This document shows, piece after piece, positions 1 through 6,931 of a stretch of 7,753 nt of DNA; position 1 is the stretch's first letter, and the number at the start of each line of letters is the position of its first letter. Where the stretch lies: assembly GCA_031422195.1 (NCBI GenBank), contig JANOPZ010000128.1:1-7753 (forward strand). The letters are read 5' to 3'. The notes below the pieces were generated by a model. The model saw only the letters and a program-made list of their open reading frames with translations. It did not search any database and was not told where the DNA came from. The stretch is from JALOTE01 sp031422195. GTDB taxonomy: Bacteria; Pseudomonadota; Alphaproteobacteria; Rhizobiales; Rhizobiaceae. The translations under genes were made by a program, and so were the position numbers.

Positions 1-1
1 A

Positions 2-700
2 ACCAAACGCAGCCTGCAGTTTTTTGATGTGTTTGGCACTGCCGTCCATAAAGTTCATACCCGTCCTGCAACTGATTTGTTGGCTTGGTCGTTAATGGCT
101 GAACGGCTACGATTGCCAGAGAACGCCTCAGTCCCGTACGTCAGTAAACTGCCCGATATTATGCCGCCGCGCGGTTTAGACGATCTGAATTTGCTGCGCC
201 AAGGCTTGGTTGACGATTGGGCTTCAATGCAAGACACCCATGAATTCCAGTTCATTCTGGTGGGCAACAAAATCAATCGCGCAGAAGCAGCTATCATCAT
301 CGGGCCTGATTATTCAGCCACCATGCCGCAAACCTTGCCTGCTCAATTGATTACGGCCGCCTCCCGGCATCAAGTCCCACTTATGATTTTCGCGCGCAAC
401 CGCGGCAGTTTGCAGGTTCATAATGGGGCGGTCACCAACATTGTGCCGATGGGGCCGTGGATTAATGTGATGGATGAGCGCTTCCATATGCACTTACGTA
501 CGGACTGCGACCATCCGGTTTATTTGCTGCGTAAACCAACGCGGCATGGCGATGTGCTGTCGGTTGAGATCATCGATCCGGCTGGCAAAGATGTGTTGCT
601 GATCACGGCCGTGCGCACCATGGAGGGCGGCGATAACACAGCGTTCCGAGAATTGCTTCGCGCAATAATTCCAACTGACTTAATACCGGCTTGGGTGTGA
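2..700 (+). CDS. hmuS: HemS/HmuS-family cytoplasmic heme-handling protein, 5'-truncated by the window edge
   Basis: Cytoplasmic heme-binding protein of the HemS/ChuS/HmuS family, which accepts heme from the HmuUV importer and in several members helps degrade it. The reading frame is open from base 2 with no in-frame stop. The residues before the GTG at 29 (RSLQFFDVFG) already match the end of the first HemS repeat, so that GTG is internal and the true start lies upstream. About 232 residues are present. HemS proteins are roughly 340-350 residues, so about 110-120 are missing. Family hallmarks are SLQFFD...GTAVHK at the left edge, a DTHEFQ segment whose His (codon 239-241) aligns by position with the axial heme His of the second repeat, and GPWINVMD...FHMHLR near codons 457-498. 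The stop is 2 bases before hmuT, so it probably leads or continues a heme operon whose promoter is outside the window. Family assignment is firm. Whether this member degrades heme or only carries it cannot be read from sequence. Confidence 0.93.
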   Translation, partial: TKRSLQFFDVFGTAVHKVHTRPATDLLAWSLMAERLRLPENASVPYVSKLPDIMPPRGLDDLNLLRQGLVDDWASMQDTHEFQFILVGNKINRAEAAIIIGPDYSATMPQTLPAQLITAASRHQVPLMIFARNRGSLQVHNGAVTNIVPMGPWINVMDERFHMHLRTDCDHPVYLLRKPTRHGDVLSVEIIDPAGKDVLLITAVRTMEGGDNTAFRELLRAIIPTDLIPAWV

Positions 701-702
701 CC

Positions 703-1590
703 ATGAGCAATAATGAAAACAAGATAAACCGCCGTAATGTCTTGGCTTCATTGCTGCTTGCCAGTGCGGGAAGCACTTTGAGCCAATGGCCGTTGATCAC
801 GCGCGCGAACGCCACCGCTGCAAAACGCGTGGTGGCAATCGGTGGACGGGTCACTGAAATTATCTACGCGCTTGGTGCTGAAAGTGTTTTGATTGCGCGT
901 GATTCCACCAGTGTATTTCCAGAAGCGGCGCTAAAACTGCCCGATGTTGGATATATGCGCGCAGTTTCGCCGGAAGGTGTTCTGGCCGTGAAACCGGATT
1001 TGATTTTGGCCACCATTGGCAGCGGACCGCCGGAGGCCATGGATGTTTTGAAGAAAGCCGCAGTGCGCGTAGTGGATGTGCCGCAAGAATTCAGTGCTGC
1101 CAGCCTGCTGGAAGCAATCGATTTGATTGCCGCTGAACTTGGCGTAACGCCCGCCGCCGCAAAGCTTAAATCACAGATCGAAACTGAGTTTGCCGCGCTC
1201 GCCAAACGTGCAGAAGCCACCGCCACCCGCAAAACCGTGTTGTTTATTTACACGGCCAGTGATGGCCGGTTTAATTGTTCGGGCACCAAAACAGCTGCCA
1301 ATTCCATGATTAAACTTTCCGGTGCGGATAATTTATTCGCCGGCTTTGAGGGCTACAAGGAAGTTGGAACTGAAACCATATTGGAAGCTAATCCCGATGC
1401 CATTTTGCTGATGGCACGCGATGGCGATGGCGACATCACTATTGAAAGCCTGAAAGCCAATCCGGTGCTTGCGCAAACCAACGCGGTAAAAAACAATAAG
1501 TTTATCAAAATGCGCGGCGACTATCTGCTCGGTTTTGGTCCGCGCACGGCCTTGGCGGGCATGGATTTGCACAAAGCCATTTACGGCTGA
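703..1590 (+). CDS. hmuT: Periplasmic heme-binding protein of a heme ABC importer
   Basis: Substrate-binding protein (class III, BtuF/HmuT type, 295 residues) that carries heme from the outer-membrane receptor to the HmuUV permease. The N-terminus has charged residues followed by the pair Arg10-Arg11 and a hydrophobic stretch (about 13-27), with a plausible cleavage site after Ala-Asn-Ala (35-37). RRNVL resembles a Tat motif but is not a perfect one, so export could be Tat or Sec. The VGYMRAVSPEG segment holds Tyr84, which matches the heme-ligating Tyr of ShuT/PhuT/HmuT. GGRVTEIIYALG and a long central helix (about 140-175) fit the two-lobed fold. I chose ATG 703, which directly follows the hmuS stop. 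A TTG at 691 in the same frame would add four residues and overlap hmuS. Only a weak GGGTG lies upstream, so translational coupling to hmuS is likely. Confidence 0.93.
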   Translation: MSNNENKINRRNVLASLLLASAGSTLSQWPLITRANATAAKRVVAIGGRVTEIIYALGAESVLIARDSTSVFPEAALKLPDVGYMRAVSPEGVLAVKPDLILATIGSGPPEAMDVLKKAAVRVVDVPQEFSAASLLEAIDLIAAELGVTPAAAKLKSQIETEFAALAKRAEATATRKTVLFIYTASDGRFNCSGTKTAANSMIKLSGADNLFAGFEGYKEVGTETILEANPDAILLMARDGDGDITIESLKANPVLAQTNAVKNNKFIKMRGDYLLGFGPRTALAGMDLHKAIYG

Positions 1591-1595
1591 GCGGT

Positions 1596-2696
1596 ATGTT
1601 GACGATGCCAGCACGTGCCCAAACTTTCAAAGCCCGGCTCGGCCATCGCCGCAACGGCAATCGTGACGCGTTGGGGTTTGCCACGCTTGCCGGGTTTGCA
1701 GCGTTGCTGGGTGTCGTCTCGATTTTCAGTCTGGCATCCGGCGCGGCGGAGTTTGATTTGGGTTCAGTTCTCCGCGTGTTGTTCATGCCGAATGACGCGT
1801 CAATATCGGCTGCCGAGCGCACAATTATCGTCGATGTGCGGTTTCCGCGCACAATCCTCGGCGTCTTGGTTGGCGCGGCGTTGGCGGTGTCCGGCGCGGT
1901 CATGCAAGGCATGTTCCGCAATCCGCTGGCTGACCCCGGTATAATCGGTGTGTCGTCCGGCGCGGGCTTTGCCGCCGCAACTATGATTGTGATTGGCCCT
2001 ATGTTTATGGGTGCTGTTCCCCTGTTGATAGGAATTTACGCGCTGCCGCTTGCAGCGTTTTTCGGCGCTATGGTGTCAACCTATCTGCTCTATTTTATCG
2101 CAACACGGCGTGGTCAAACATCGGTCGCCACCATGCTATTGGCGGGTATTGCACTTGCCGCACTTGCTGGCGCGTTTACCGGCATTCTGGTGTTTATGGC
2201 CGACGACCAGCAGTTACGCAGCCTGACGTTTTGGGGCCTTGGCTCACTGGCGTCCGCAACATGGCCAAAAATTTATTCAGTGGCCCCAATTATTCTGCCG
2301 GTGATTTTATGTGCTCCGCTGTTAGCGCGTGGGCTTAATGCATTGATGCTAGGCGAGGCATCGGCTTTTTATTCTGGTATTCGCGTTCAACGGCTTAAAA
2401 ATATCGCAATCATCACAGTAGCCACTGCAACCGGCGCATCGGTGGCTGTCACCGGCGGCATTGGCTTCATCGGCCTTGTTGTCCCGCATGTTTTGCGCAT
2501 GCTGGTCGGGCCGGATCATCGGTTTGTGCTGCCGGGTTCTGCCTTGCTTGGCGCAGTGATGTTGCTGCTTGCCGACATTATTGCACGCCAGATTGTGGCA
2601 CCTGCAGAACTCCCGATTGGCATCGTCACCGCCATTATCGGCTGCCCGTTTTTCTTCTGGTTGATTTTGCGCAACCGCTCAATTGTGGATTTGTGA
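1596..2696 (+). CDS. hmuU: Heme ABC importer permease (FecCD/BtuC family)
   Basis: Inner-membrane permease subunit of the heme importer, expected to act as a homodimer with two HmuV subunits. Its 366 residues are the usual FecCD size, and the protein is hydrophobic throughout, consistent with about ten membrane helices. Family markers include the SGAVMQG...NPLADPGIIG segment (about 99-117) and GFIGLVVPH (290-298), the cytoplasmic coupling region that contacts the ATPase. The N-terminus (about 1-25) is polar and Arg-rich before the first helix. The ATG at 1596 lies 5 bases after the hmuT stop. A second in-frame ATG at 1605 is a possible alternative start. The ribosome-binding signal is weak (GAG overlapping the hmuT stop), which again suggests coupled translation. 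Substrate is inferred from hmuS, hmuT and hmuV; the permease family alone would also fit siderophores or cobalamin. Confidence 0.94.
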   Translation: MLTMPARAQTFKARLGHRRNGNRDALGFATLAGFAALLGVVSIFSLASGAAEFDLGSVLRVLFMPNDASISAAERTIIVDVRFPRTILGVLVGAALAVSGAVMQGMFRNPLADPGIIGVSSGAGFAAATMIVIGPMFMGAVPLLIGIYALPLAAFFGAMVSTYLLYFIATRRGQTSVATMLLAGIALAALAGAFTGILVFMADDQQLRSLTFWGLGSLASATWPKIYSVAPIILPVILCAPLLARGLNALMLGEASAFYSGIRVQRLKNIAIITVATATGASVAVTGGIGFIGLVVPHVLRMLVGPDHRFVLPGSALLGAVMLLLADIIARQIVAPAELPIGIVTAIIGCPFFFWLILRNRSIVDL

Positions 2697-2699
2697 CCC

Positions 2700-3467
2700 T
2701 TGCTGAACGTCACAAACATAAACGTGGATTATGACCGTCGACGCATTCTGGAGGGTGTGAGTTTTTCGGCTGAACCCGAGCAAATCGTCTGCGTGATCGG
2801 ACCTAACGGTTCTGGCAAATCAACATTGCTCAAAGCGGTTTCGGGCCTCATCCCCTACACCGGCAGTATCGCATTCAACGGCGATGAATTGCGCGGTTTG
2901 CTGCCGGAAAGATTGGCGGGTATGCGCGGGGTGTTGCCACAATCATCGAGCCTCAGCTTCCCGCTCACCGTGTTTGAAGTTGTCAGACTTGGCGCATTGG
3001 CTGGCCTGCAAGGTGACCCGCTTCGCCTAACAGCGATCATCGAAGAGGCGCTTGCCGGGCTTGGTTTGGCTGGATTTGGGCAACGGCTTTATCAGCAATT
3101 GTCCGGCGGTGAACAGCAGCGTGTTCAATTGGCGCGAGTGCTCTGCCAGATCGGCACGGCTACCCGTAAAGGGAAACCGAATTTCTTGCTGCTCGATGAA
3201 CCCACCAGCAGCCTTGATATGCGCCACCAATTGACAGTGATGAACGCAGCCAGAAACTTTGCTGCCCGCGGTGGCAGCGTGATTGCGATCATGCATGATC
3301 TAAATCTGGCGGCATCTTATGCCGATCATATGGTGCTCATCGAAAACGGCCGTGTTGTAAGCGAAGGCACGCCTGCCGGGGTGCTGAATGAACCGGATTT
3401 GCGCCGCGTTTATGATGTTCCCCTTGAGGTGATCCGAACAGAGAACTCCGTGAGAGTTCATCTCTGA
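2700..3467 (+). CDS. hmuV: Heme ABC importer ATP-binding protein
   Basis: ATPase that powers heme import through HmuU. All nucleotide-binding motifs are present and intact: Walker A GPNGSGKST (34-42), Q-loop Gln81, signature LSGGEQQR (134-141), Walker B FLLLDEP (162-168), D-loop SSLD (170-173) and switch His199. The 255-residue length is normal for HmuV, and the insert of about ten residues between the signature and Walker B (QIGTATRKGKPN) is a common HmuV trait. I chose the TTG at 2700 because the protein then begins MLNVTNINVDY, matching the usual HmuV start, because an in-frame stop lies only six bases upstream, and because a GGA sits about 10 bases before it. The frame is the same as hmuU, separated by TGA and one codon. 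It ends the heme-transport block; no clear terminator follows. Confidence 0.93.
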   Translation: MLNVTNINVDYDRRRILEGVSFSAEPEQIVCVIGPNGSGKSTLLKAVSGLIPYTGSIAFNGDELRGLLPERLAGMRGVLPQSSSLSFPLTVFEVVRLGALAGLQGDPLRLTAIIEEALAGLGLAGFGQRLYQQLSGGEQQRVQLARVLCQIGTATRKGKPNFLLLDEPTSSLDMRHQLTVMNAARNFAARGGSVIAIMHDLNLAASYADHMVLIENGRVVSEGTPAGVLNEPDLRRVYDVPLEVIRTENSVRVHL

Positions 3468-3486
3468 TTTGCGGCCTCAAAGGAAC

Positions 3487-3515
3487 TTGACTCAGAAAAT
3501 CGCAGTCTCTATTAA
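3487..3515 (+). promoter_or_regulatory. Sigma70-like promoter candidate for exbB-exbD-tonB
   Basis: TTGACT (3487-3492) and TATTAA (3510-3515) are separated by exactly 17 bases, close to the TTGACA/TATAAT consensus. The site lies in the 150-base gap between hmuV and exbB and would give a leader of roughly 95 bases before the exbB start. I saw no convincing Irr (ICE), RirA (TGA-N9-TCA) or Fur box over it; TGA-N9-TCG at 3488-3502 is only a near match. Readthrough from the hmu genes is also possible because no terminator is visible after hmuV. Confidence 0.5.
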
Positions 3516-3617
3516 AATGTGGACTAAATCACTCATGTTTGGAGTGTAGGTCTCCGGCAAGCCCGCTTTCGCCAGCCAGCCGTCTTCATTCCGCGATGAA
3601 ACGACAGGTTCAGCTGC

Positions 3618-4319
3618 ATGGTACAATTACCGCATGACTTATCGCCTTTGGGCATGTATTTGCAGGCAGACATTTTTGTTAAATCTGTGATGATCAGTCT
3701 TGCGTTAGCGTCGCTCGCAACATGGACAATCCTGTTTGCCAAGATGATCCAGCTGAATTTAGCCAAGCGCCAAGCAAAGGTAACATTGGTAAAGCTGGGA
3801 AATGCAAAAACGTGGTATGAGGCTGAACAGACTATTGGTTTTGATAAAGGCGCCGCGTTGCTCTTGAAAAATGCCGCTCAAGCCGAATTGCAAAGCGCCC
3901 AAAGAACGAATGCCCCGCAAGGCACGCTTGATCGTATCGGGGCAGCCTTGGCGCGCATTGAGGCTGGTGCAGTCCGCAAAATTGGCGTTGGCGCAGGTGT
4001 GTTGGCAACCATTGGTTCTATTGCGCCTTTTGTCGGCCTGCTTGGCACGGTTTGGGGCATAATGAATGCCTTCATCGGCATTTCAAAGGCGCAAACCACC
4101 AATTTGGCAGTTGTTGCACCGGGCATAGCCGAAGCCTTGTTTGCCACCGCGCTTGGCCTTGTAGCCGCTATCCCGGCGGTGATTGTGTATAATTGGCTGA
4201 CGCGCTCCATTGCCGGTTACCGGCATATTCTGGCCGATATTGCCTGCGCAATTGAACGGCTTATTGGCCGCGATCTTGAGAAGAGCCAGCCTCCCGTTCG
4301 CCTGATGGCAGCTGAGTGA
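3618..4319 (+). CDS. exbB: TonB-complex proton channel subunit ExbB
   Basis: Inner-membrane MotA/TolQ/ExbB-family protein that forms the pentameric channel around ExbD and passes proton-motive energy to TonB. At 233 residues it is close to E. coli ExbB in size. Three membrane segments are visible: about 21-41, 124-149 (containing APFVGLLGTVWGIM, 136-149) and 165-190 (containing GIAEALFATALGLVAAIPA). Thr144, Glu172 and Thr177 align with the functionally important Thr148, Glu176 and Thr181 of E. coli ExbB with the same spacing. The cytoplasmic loop (about 45-120) is of normal length. The ATG at 3618 has AGG (3606-3608) at about 9 bases, and an in-frame stop at 3597-3599 limits any upstream extension. 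ExbB is preferred over TolQ because exbD and tonB follow, there are no tolAB/pal genes, and heme genes precede it. Confidence 0.93.
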   Translation: MVQLPHDLSPLGMYLQADIFVKSVMISLALASLATWTILFAKMIQLNLAKRQAKVTLVKLGNAKTWYEAEQTIGFDKGAALLLKNAAQAELQSAQRTNAPQGTLDRIGAALARIEAGAVRKIGVGAGVLATIGSIAPFVGLLGTVWGIMNAFIGISKAQTTNLAVVAPGIAEALFATALGLVAAIPAVIVYNWLTRSIAGYRHILADIACAIERLIGRDLEKSQPPVRLMAAE

Positions 4320-4327
4320 GGTGAAGT

Positions 4328-4771
4328 ATGGCCTCACGGTTTAAGCGCGGTTTTGAAGATGACTTTCCTGAAACCCACGAGATCAATGTCACACCGCTGA
4401 TTGATATTATGCTGGTGCTGCTGATCACTTTTATTGTGGCGGCACCGCTTGCAACCGTTGATGTTGCAGTTGATTTACCTGCGTCAACCGCCACTGCAAC
4501 AGAGCGGCCTGACAAGCCGCTTTATCTGACGTTGAAGGATGATCTGACTTTAACGCTTGGTAATGAAACCATCGACAAAGCAAGGCTCGCCATAAAGCTG
4601 GATGAACTGACCAAAAGTGACAAGCAGGCCCGCATCTTCCTGCGCGCGGATAAGTCGGTGGCTTACGGCGACTTAATGGAATTGATGAACGAATTGCGCG
4701 CCGGAGGTTATCTTAAAATTGCGTTGGTCGGAATTGAAAACGCGGCTGCCCCGCTGACACAAGAGCCCTGA
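4328..4771 (+). CDS. exbD: TonB-complex subunit ExbD
   Basis: Biopolymer-transport protein of the ExbD/TolR family, 147 residues, anchored by one N-terminal membrane helix (about 22-43) with the rest in the periplasm. The hallmark segment INVTPLIDIMLVLLITF places Asp26 where the essential proton-carrying Asp25 of E. coli ExbD sits. The periplasmic domain (about 60-140) includes the typical pattern ARIFLRADKSVAYGDLMELM followed by the final helix and strand. The start at 4328 has a good ribosome-binding site, GAGGTG (4318-4323), which overlaps the exbB stop, so expression is probably coupled. It works in a complex with the flanking exbB and tonB products. Confidence 0.94.
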   Translation: MASRFKRGFEDDFPETHEINVTPLIDIMLVLLITFIVAAPLATVDVAVDLPASTATATERPDKPLYLTLKDDLTLTLGNETIDKARLAIKLDELTKSDKQARIFLRADKSVAYGDLMELMNELRAGGYLKIALVGIENAAAPLTQEP

Positions 4772-4772
4772 C

Positions 4773-5861
4773 ATGACGGGCAAGACCAAGAGCCAGAACT
4801 GGCCGGTTTGGGTGGGCGCTTTTATCTTCGCCGCATCCGCCCACACCGCCTTGGCATTAGCCTTGAACGTGACGCCGAGAGCAATCGACGTGCAAATCGC
4901 CGGTGCGCCAATTGCAATTGAGTTGGCACTAATGGCGGTTTTAGAGCCAGCCGAACCGCAACCCGTCCAGCAGGCACTGCCGGTAAAAGATTTGCCGCCC
5001 GAGATGGCCGATGATCCGCAAGAGTTAACCCAGAGCCCCGACGAGACCCGGGAAACCTACCGCGAGCCGATCGCTGAGACGGTAGTTGAACCCAGCATTG
5101 AACCATTAGTTGTGGCCCGGCAACCTCTGATACCGTTGATACAATTGCCACCGGTGGCGCCCGTAATTCCACCGCAAGTCGCTGCCTTGCAACCACCAGA
5201 CATTGTCCCGGAAATTGCGCCGCCGGTTTCAGATGACATTAAACCGGAAGTGGCCTTGCCTTTGCCCGCGCCGGTTGAACTTAAAAAGCAGGAAGCCAAA
5301 CCCATAATTGAGGCGACAAAGCCAAAGGTAGAAAAACCAAAGATAGAAAAACCAAAGATAGAAAAGCCAAAGACCAAGCCTCAAAAACCACAGGTAGGAA
5401 AACCTGATGTTAAAAAGACCGCTGTGAAAAAGTCAAAAGTTGATAAGCGGGCAGCAGAAAAACCAAAAACAAAAGTTGATGGCGGCAAAGCCGAACCCAA
5501 ACCAGCGGGTGAAAAGAAGCGTGAAAAGAAGGGTGAAAAGACTTCAGCCGGCAAAACCGGTAACGCGAATGCTGCCGCATCCGTCAAAGCCGGCAATGCC
5601 GCTGCTTCCAATTACCCGGGCAAAGTCTATTCCAAAATCCAGCGCACGCGGCAAAAATCAGCAGGTGGCAGCGGCGCGGCAATGGTGGCGTTTGCCGTTG
5701 GGGCGGGTGGCCAGATCACGTCGATTTCTTTGGCAGGCAGTTCAGGCAATGCCTCACTGGATCGCGCTGCACTTGACCATGTGCGGCGTGCCGCGCCTTT
5801 TCCCGCGCCACCTGACGGGGCACAAACCCGTTTCAACATTCCTATCGAATTCAGGCGCTAA
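4773..5861 (+). CDS. tonB: Energy transducer TonB
   Basis: TonB spans the periplasm and transmits energy from ExbB/ExbD to outer-membrane receptors, here presumably a heme receptor. It is 362 residues, longer than E. coli TonB (239), mainly because of its linker. An N-terminal membrane anchor lies at about 10-32 and carries His24, the likely counterpart of the conserved membrane His of TonB. The middle is proline- and acid-rich (about 55-175), then strongly Lys/Pro-rich (about 175-265) with tandem KPKIE-type units. A TonB_C-type domain occupies about 280-362, starting YPGKVYSKIQ and ending in IPIEFRR. The start lies 1 base after the exbD stop, with AAGAG (4761-4765) upstream. Identity is supported by the three-part architecture and the exbBD neighbours. 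Low-complexity parts give no homology information. Confidence 0.93.
   Translation: MTGKTKSQNWPVWVGAFIFAASAHTALALALNVTPRAIDVQIAGAPIAIELALMAVLEPAEPQPVQQALPVKDLPPEMADDPQELTQSPDETRETYREPIAETVVEPSIEPLVVARQPLIPLIQLPPVAPVIPPQVAALQPPDIVPEIAPPVSDDIKPEVALPLPAPVELKKQEAKPIIEATKPKVEKPKIEKPKIEKPKTKPQKPQVGKPDVKKTAVKKSKVDKRAAEKPKTKVDGGKAEPKPAGEKKREKKGEKTSAGKTGNANAAASVKAGNAAASNYPGKVYSKIQRTRQKSAGGSGAAMVAFAVGAGGQITSISLAGSSGNASLDRAALDHVRRAAPFPAPPDGAQTRFNIPIEFRR
5321..5365 (+). repeat. 15-base tandem repeat inside the TonB linker
   Basis: Three consecutive 15-base units (5321-5335, 5336-5350, 5351-5365) are followed by a partial fourth. The second and third units are identical at the DNA level, and the first differs at two bases. 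They encode the K-P-K-I/V-E pentapeptide of the TonB periplasmic linker (residues 183-198). The unit length is a multiple of three, so copy-number change would keep the frame. Confidence 0.9.
5508..5543 (+). repeat. 12-base tandem repeat inside the TonB linker
   Basis: Three 12-base units (5508-5519, 5520-5531, 5532-5543) share the core GTGAAAAGA with few changes and encode GEKK-REKK-GEKT. This is a second, independent in-frame repeat in the lysine-rich part of TonB. Confidence 0.85.
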
Positions 5862-5902
5862 AACTTGAATGTCATCAAAATATACCAACCAAGGAGAATT
5901 CC

Positions 5903-6220
5903 ATGTTTATCGCAATGAACCGGTTCAGCATCAATCCGGGCAAGCAAACCGACTTTGAGAATATCTGGCGCGCGCGTGAATCGCACCTGCATGAAATGGT
6001 AGGTTTCAAATCGTTCAACCTGCTCAAAGGCGCGCTGGATGAGAAAACCGGCATCACGCTTTATGCCTCACATACCGTTTGGGAAGACCGCGCAAGCTTT
6101 TCTGCATGGACAAACTCACAGCAGTTCCGCGATGCGCACAAAAATGCCGGCGCGCACTCCGGCATTCATGCAGGCCATCCGCAGTTTGAAGGATTTGAGG
6201 CTGTTGAAGGTGTAAAGTGA
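5903..6220 (+). CDS. hmuQ: IsdG/HmuQ-like heme-degrading monooxygenase (ABM fold)
   Basis: Small (105 residues) antibiotic-biosynthesis-monooxygenase fold protein, best read as an IsdG-family heme oxygenase that opens heme and frees iron in the cytoplasm. The three residues of the IsdG catalytic triad (Asn7, Trp67, His77 in S. aureus IsdG) have counterparts in matching contexts: Asn6 in AMNRF, Trp69 in FSAWTNS and His79 in DAHKN. The Trp-His spacing of ten is identical. HTVWEDRASF also matches the family. The N-terminus MFIAMNRF resembles HmuQ/HmuD of Bradyrhizobium, from which I take the symbol; orthology is inferred, not tested. A strong ribosome-binding site AAGGAG (5891-5896) precedes the ATG. 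Only 41 bases separate it from tonB and I see no promoter there, so it likely shares the exbB-exbD-tonB transcript. The GTG of the next gene overlaps its stop. Confidence 0.85.
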   Translation: MFIAMNRFSINPGKQTDFENIWRARESHLHEMVGFKSFNLLKGALDEKTGITLYASHTVWEDRASFSAWTNSQQFRDAHKNAGAHSGIHAGHPQFEGFEAVEGVK

Positions 6221-6627
6221 CGCAAATTCCGGCAAACGATCCTGACCAGGATAGAGCCAACATCCTGGACCCTGAAGTTTTGCCGGTATTACCGTCATTG
6301 AACATCGAGGAAACCGCCCGCTTTTACAGCACCTTCCTTGGCTTTGATCAGGTCATCTACCAGGCCCAAGATTATCTGATCATTCGCCGCGCGCATATGG
6401 AACTGCACTTTTGGCTCACTGATAATCGCGCGCATTGTGAAATCAGCGGTATTTACATCCGTGGCGGAGCTATTGACGCGCTTTATGCCGAATTTACCGC
6501 CAAAGCAGTGCCAAGCCTTAGCCCGTTCAAACTGCGCGCATGGGATATGAAAGAGTTTTATGTATGGGACCCGCACGGTAATTTATTGAAGTTTGGGCGA
6601 ATTCCGGTCGATGAGGATAAAATGTGA
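6217..6627 (+). CDS. VOC-superfamily (glyoxalase/bleomycin-resistance-like) protein coupled to the heme monooxygenase
   Basis: A 136-residue protein with two beta-alpha-beta-beta-beta halves typical of the vicinal oxygen chelate fold. The first half opens VLPVLPSLNIEETARFY (about 21-37) and includes MELHFWLTD (61-69). The second includes GIYIRGGAIDALY and ends FYVWDPHGNLLKFG. Metal-binding VOC enzymes have His/Gln at the start of the first half and Glu at the end; here these positions appear to be Leu22 and Lys in NLLKF. It therefore looks more like the metal-free bleomycin-resistance branch, which binds ligands without catalysis. The GTG start is in GTGA, overlapping the monooxygenase stop, with AAGG (6207-6210) six bases upstream. 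The next in-frame ATG is codon 61, so this start is well supported. Substrate unknown. A role with heme or its breakdown products is an inference from position. Confidence 0.85.
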   Translation: MTQIPANDPDQDRANILDPEVLPVLPSLNIEETARFYSTFLGFDQVIYQAQDYLIIRRAHMELHFWLTDNRAHCEISGIYIRGGAIDALYAEFTAKAVPSLSPFKLRAWDMKEFYVWDPHGNLLKFGRIPVDEDKM

Positions 6628-6931
6628 TGGCATGTAGCCTAGTGAAAGTGGCTTTTGCCGGCTCTTAATTGTTAGATTAGTCGAAGAAACCAGTGTCCGT
6701 TTATAGGCTTCACATACATCTGCTTTATCGTCCTAAACTCAGCGCAAAGCTGAACGAATGGTGAGGGGGCCGAGAGGGGAATGGCGGGGTTTGGGCTTGG
6801 CGCCTTCGGTTAGCTGCCGTTTGGACGTTTGAAGTCTGTCTAGCGGCTTCGGGTGTCCTGCGGTCGAAAAGTAGCATTCAAGCATCTTGTCGCGATTGTT
6901 ATTCCTCGTTCCTATTGCCACATGGTCAATC
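6628..6931. other. Intergenic stretch, no gene seen
   Basis: This gap lies between the convergent VOC gene (+) and the small membrane-protein gene (-). I see no credible coding frame with a ribosome-binding site, no RNA gene, and no hairpin-plus-T-run terminator for either gene. It contains one copy of the 55-base repeat (6741-6795) and, before it, a weaker stretch of similarity to the sequence preceding the other copy. Confidence 0.7.
6741..6795 (+). repeat. Dispersed direct repeat, copy A
   Basis: The 55 bases starting AGCGCAAAGCTGAACGA align without gaps to 7590-7644 in the same orientation, with 46 of 55 positions identical by my count. Weaker similarity extends upstream to the GTCCG at about 6695. 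The copy is not coding. It may be a degraded mobile or intergenic repeat family; no terminal inverted repeats are visible. Confidence 0.75.

Noticed and set aside
29..31. GTG as the start of hmuS
   Set aside because: The upstream in-frame residues from base 2 continue the HemS family sequence, so the gene is cut by the window edge rather than starting here.
3488..3502. Possible RirA iron-responsive operator (TGA-N9-TCA) over the exbB promoter
   Set aside because: The right half reads TCG rather than TCA and the surrounding bases do not add support.
5057..5377. Long minus-strand open frame opposite tonB
   Set aside because: It is the antisense image of the Pro/Lys-rich TonB linker; its repeated FGFS pattern comes directly from the 15-base repeat.
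6652..6690. Possible terminator after the VOC gene
   Set aside because: Only a three-base stem (GGC-TTTT-GCC) could be drawn and no run of T follows.
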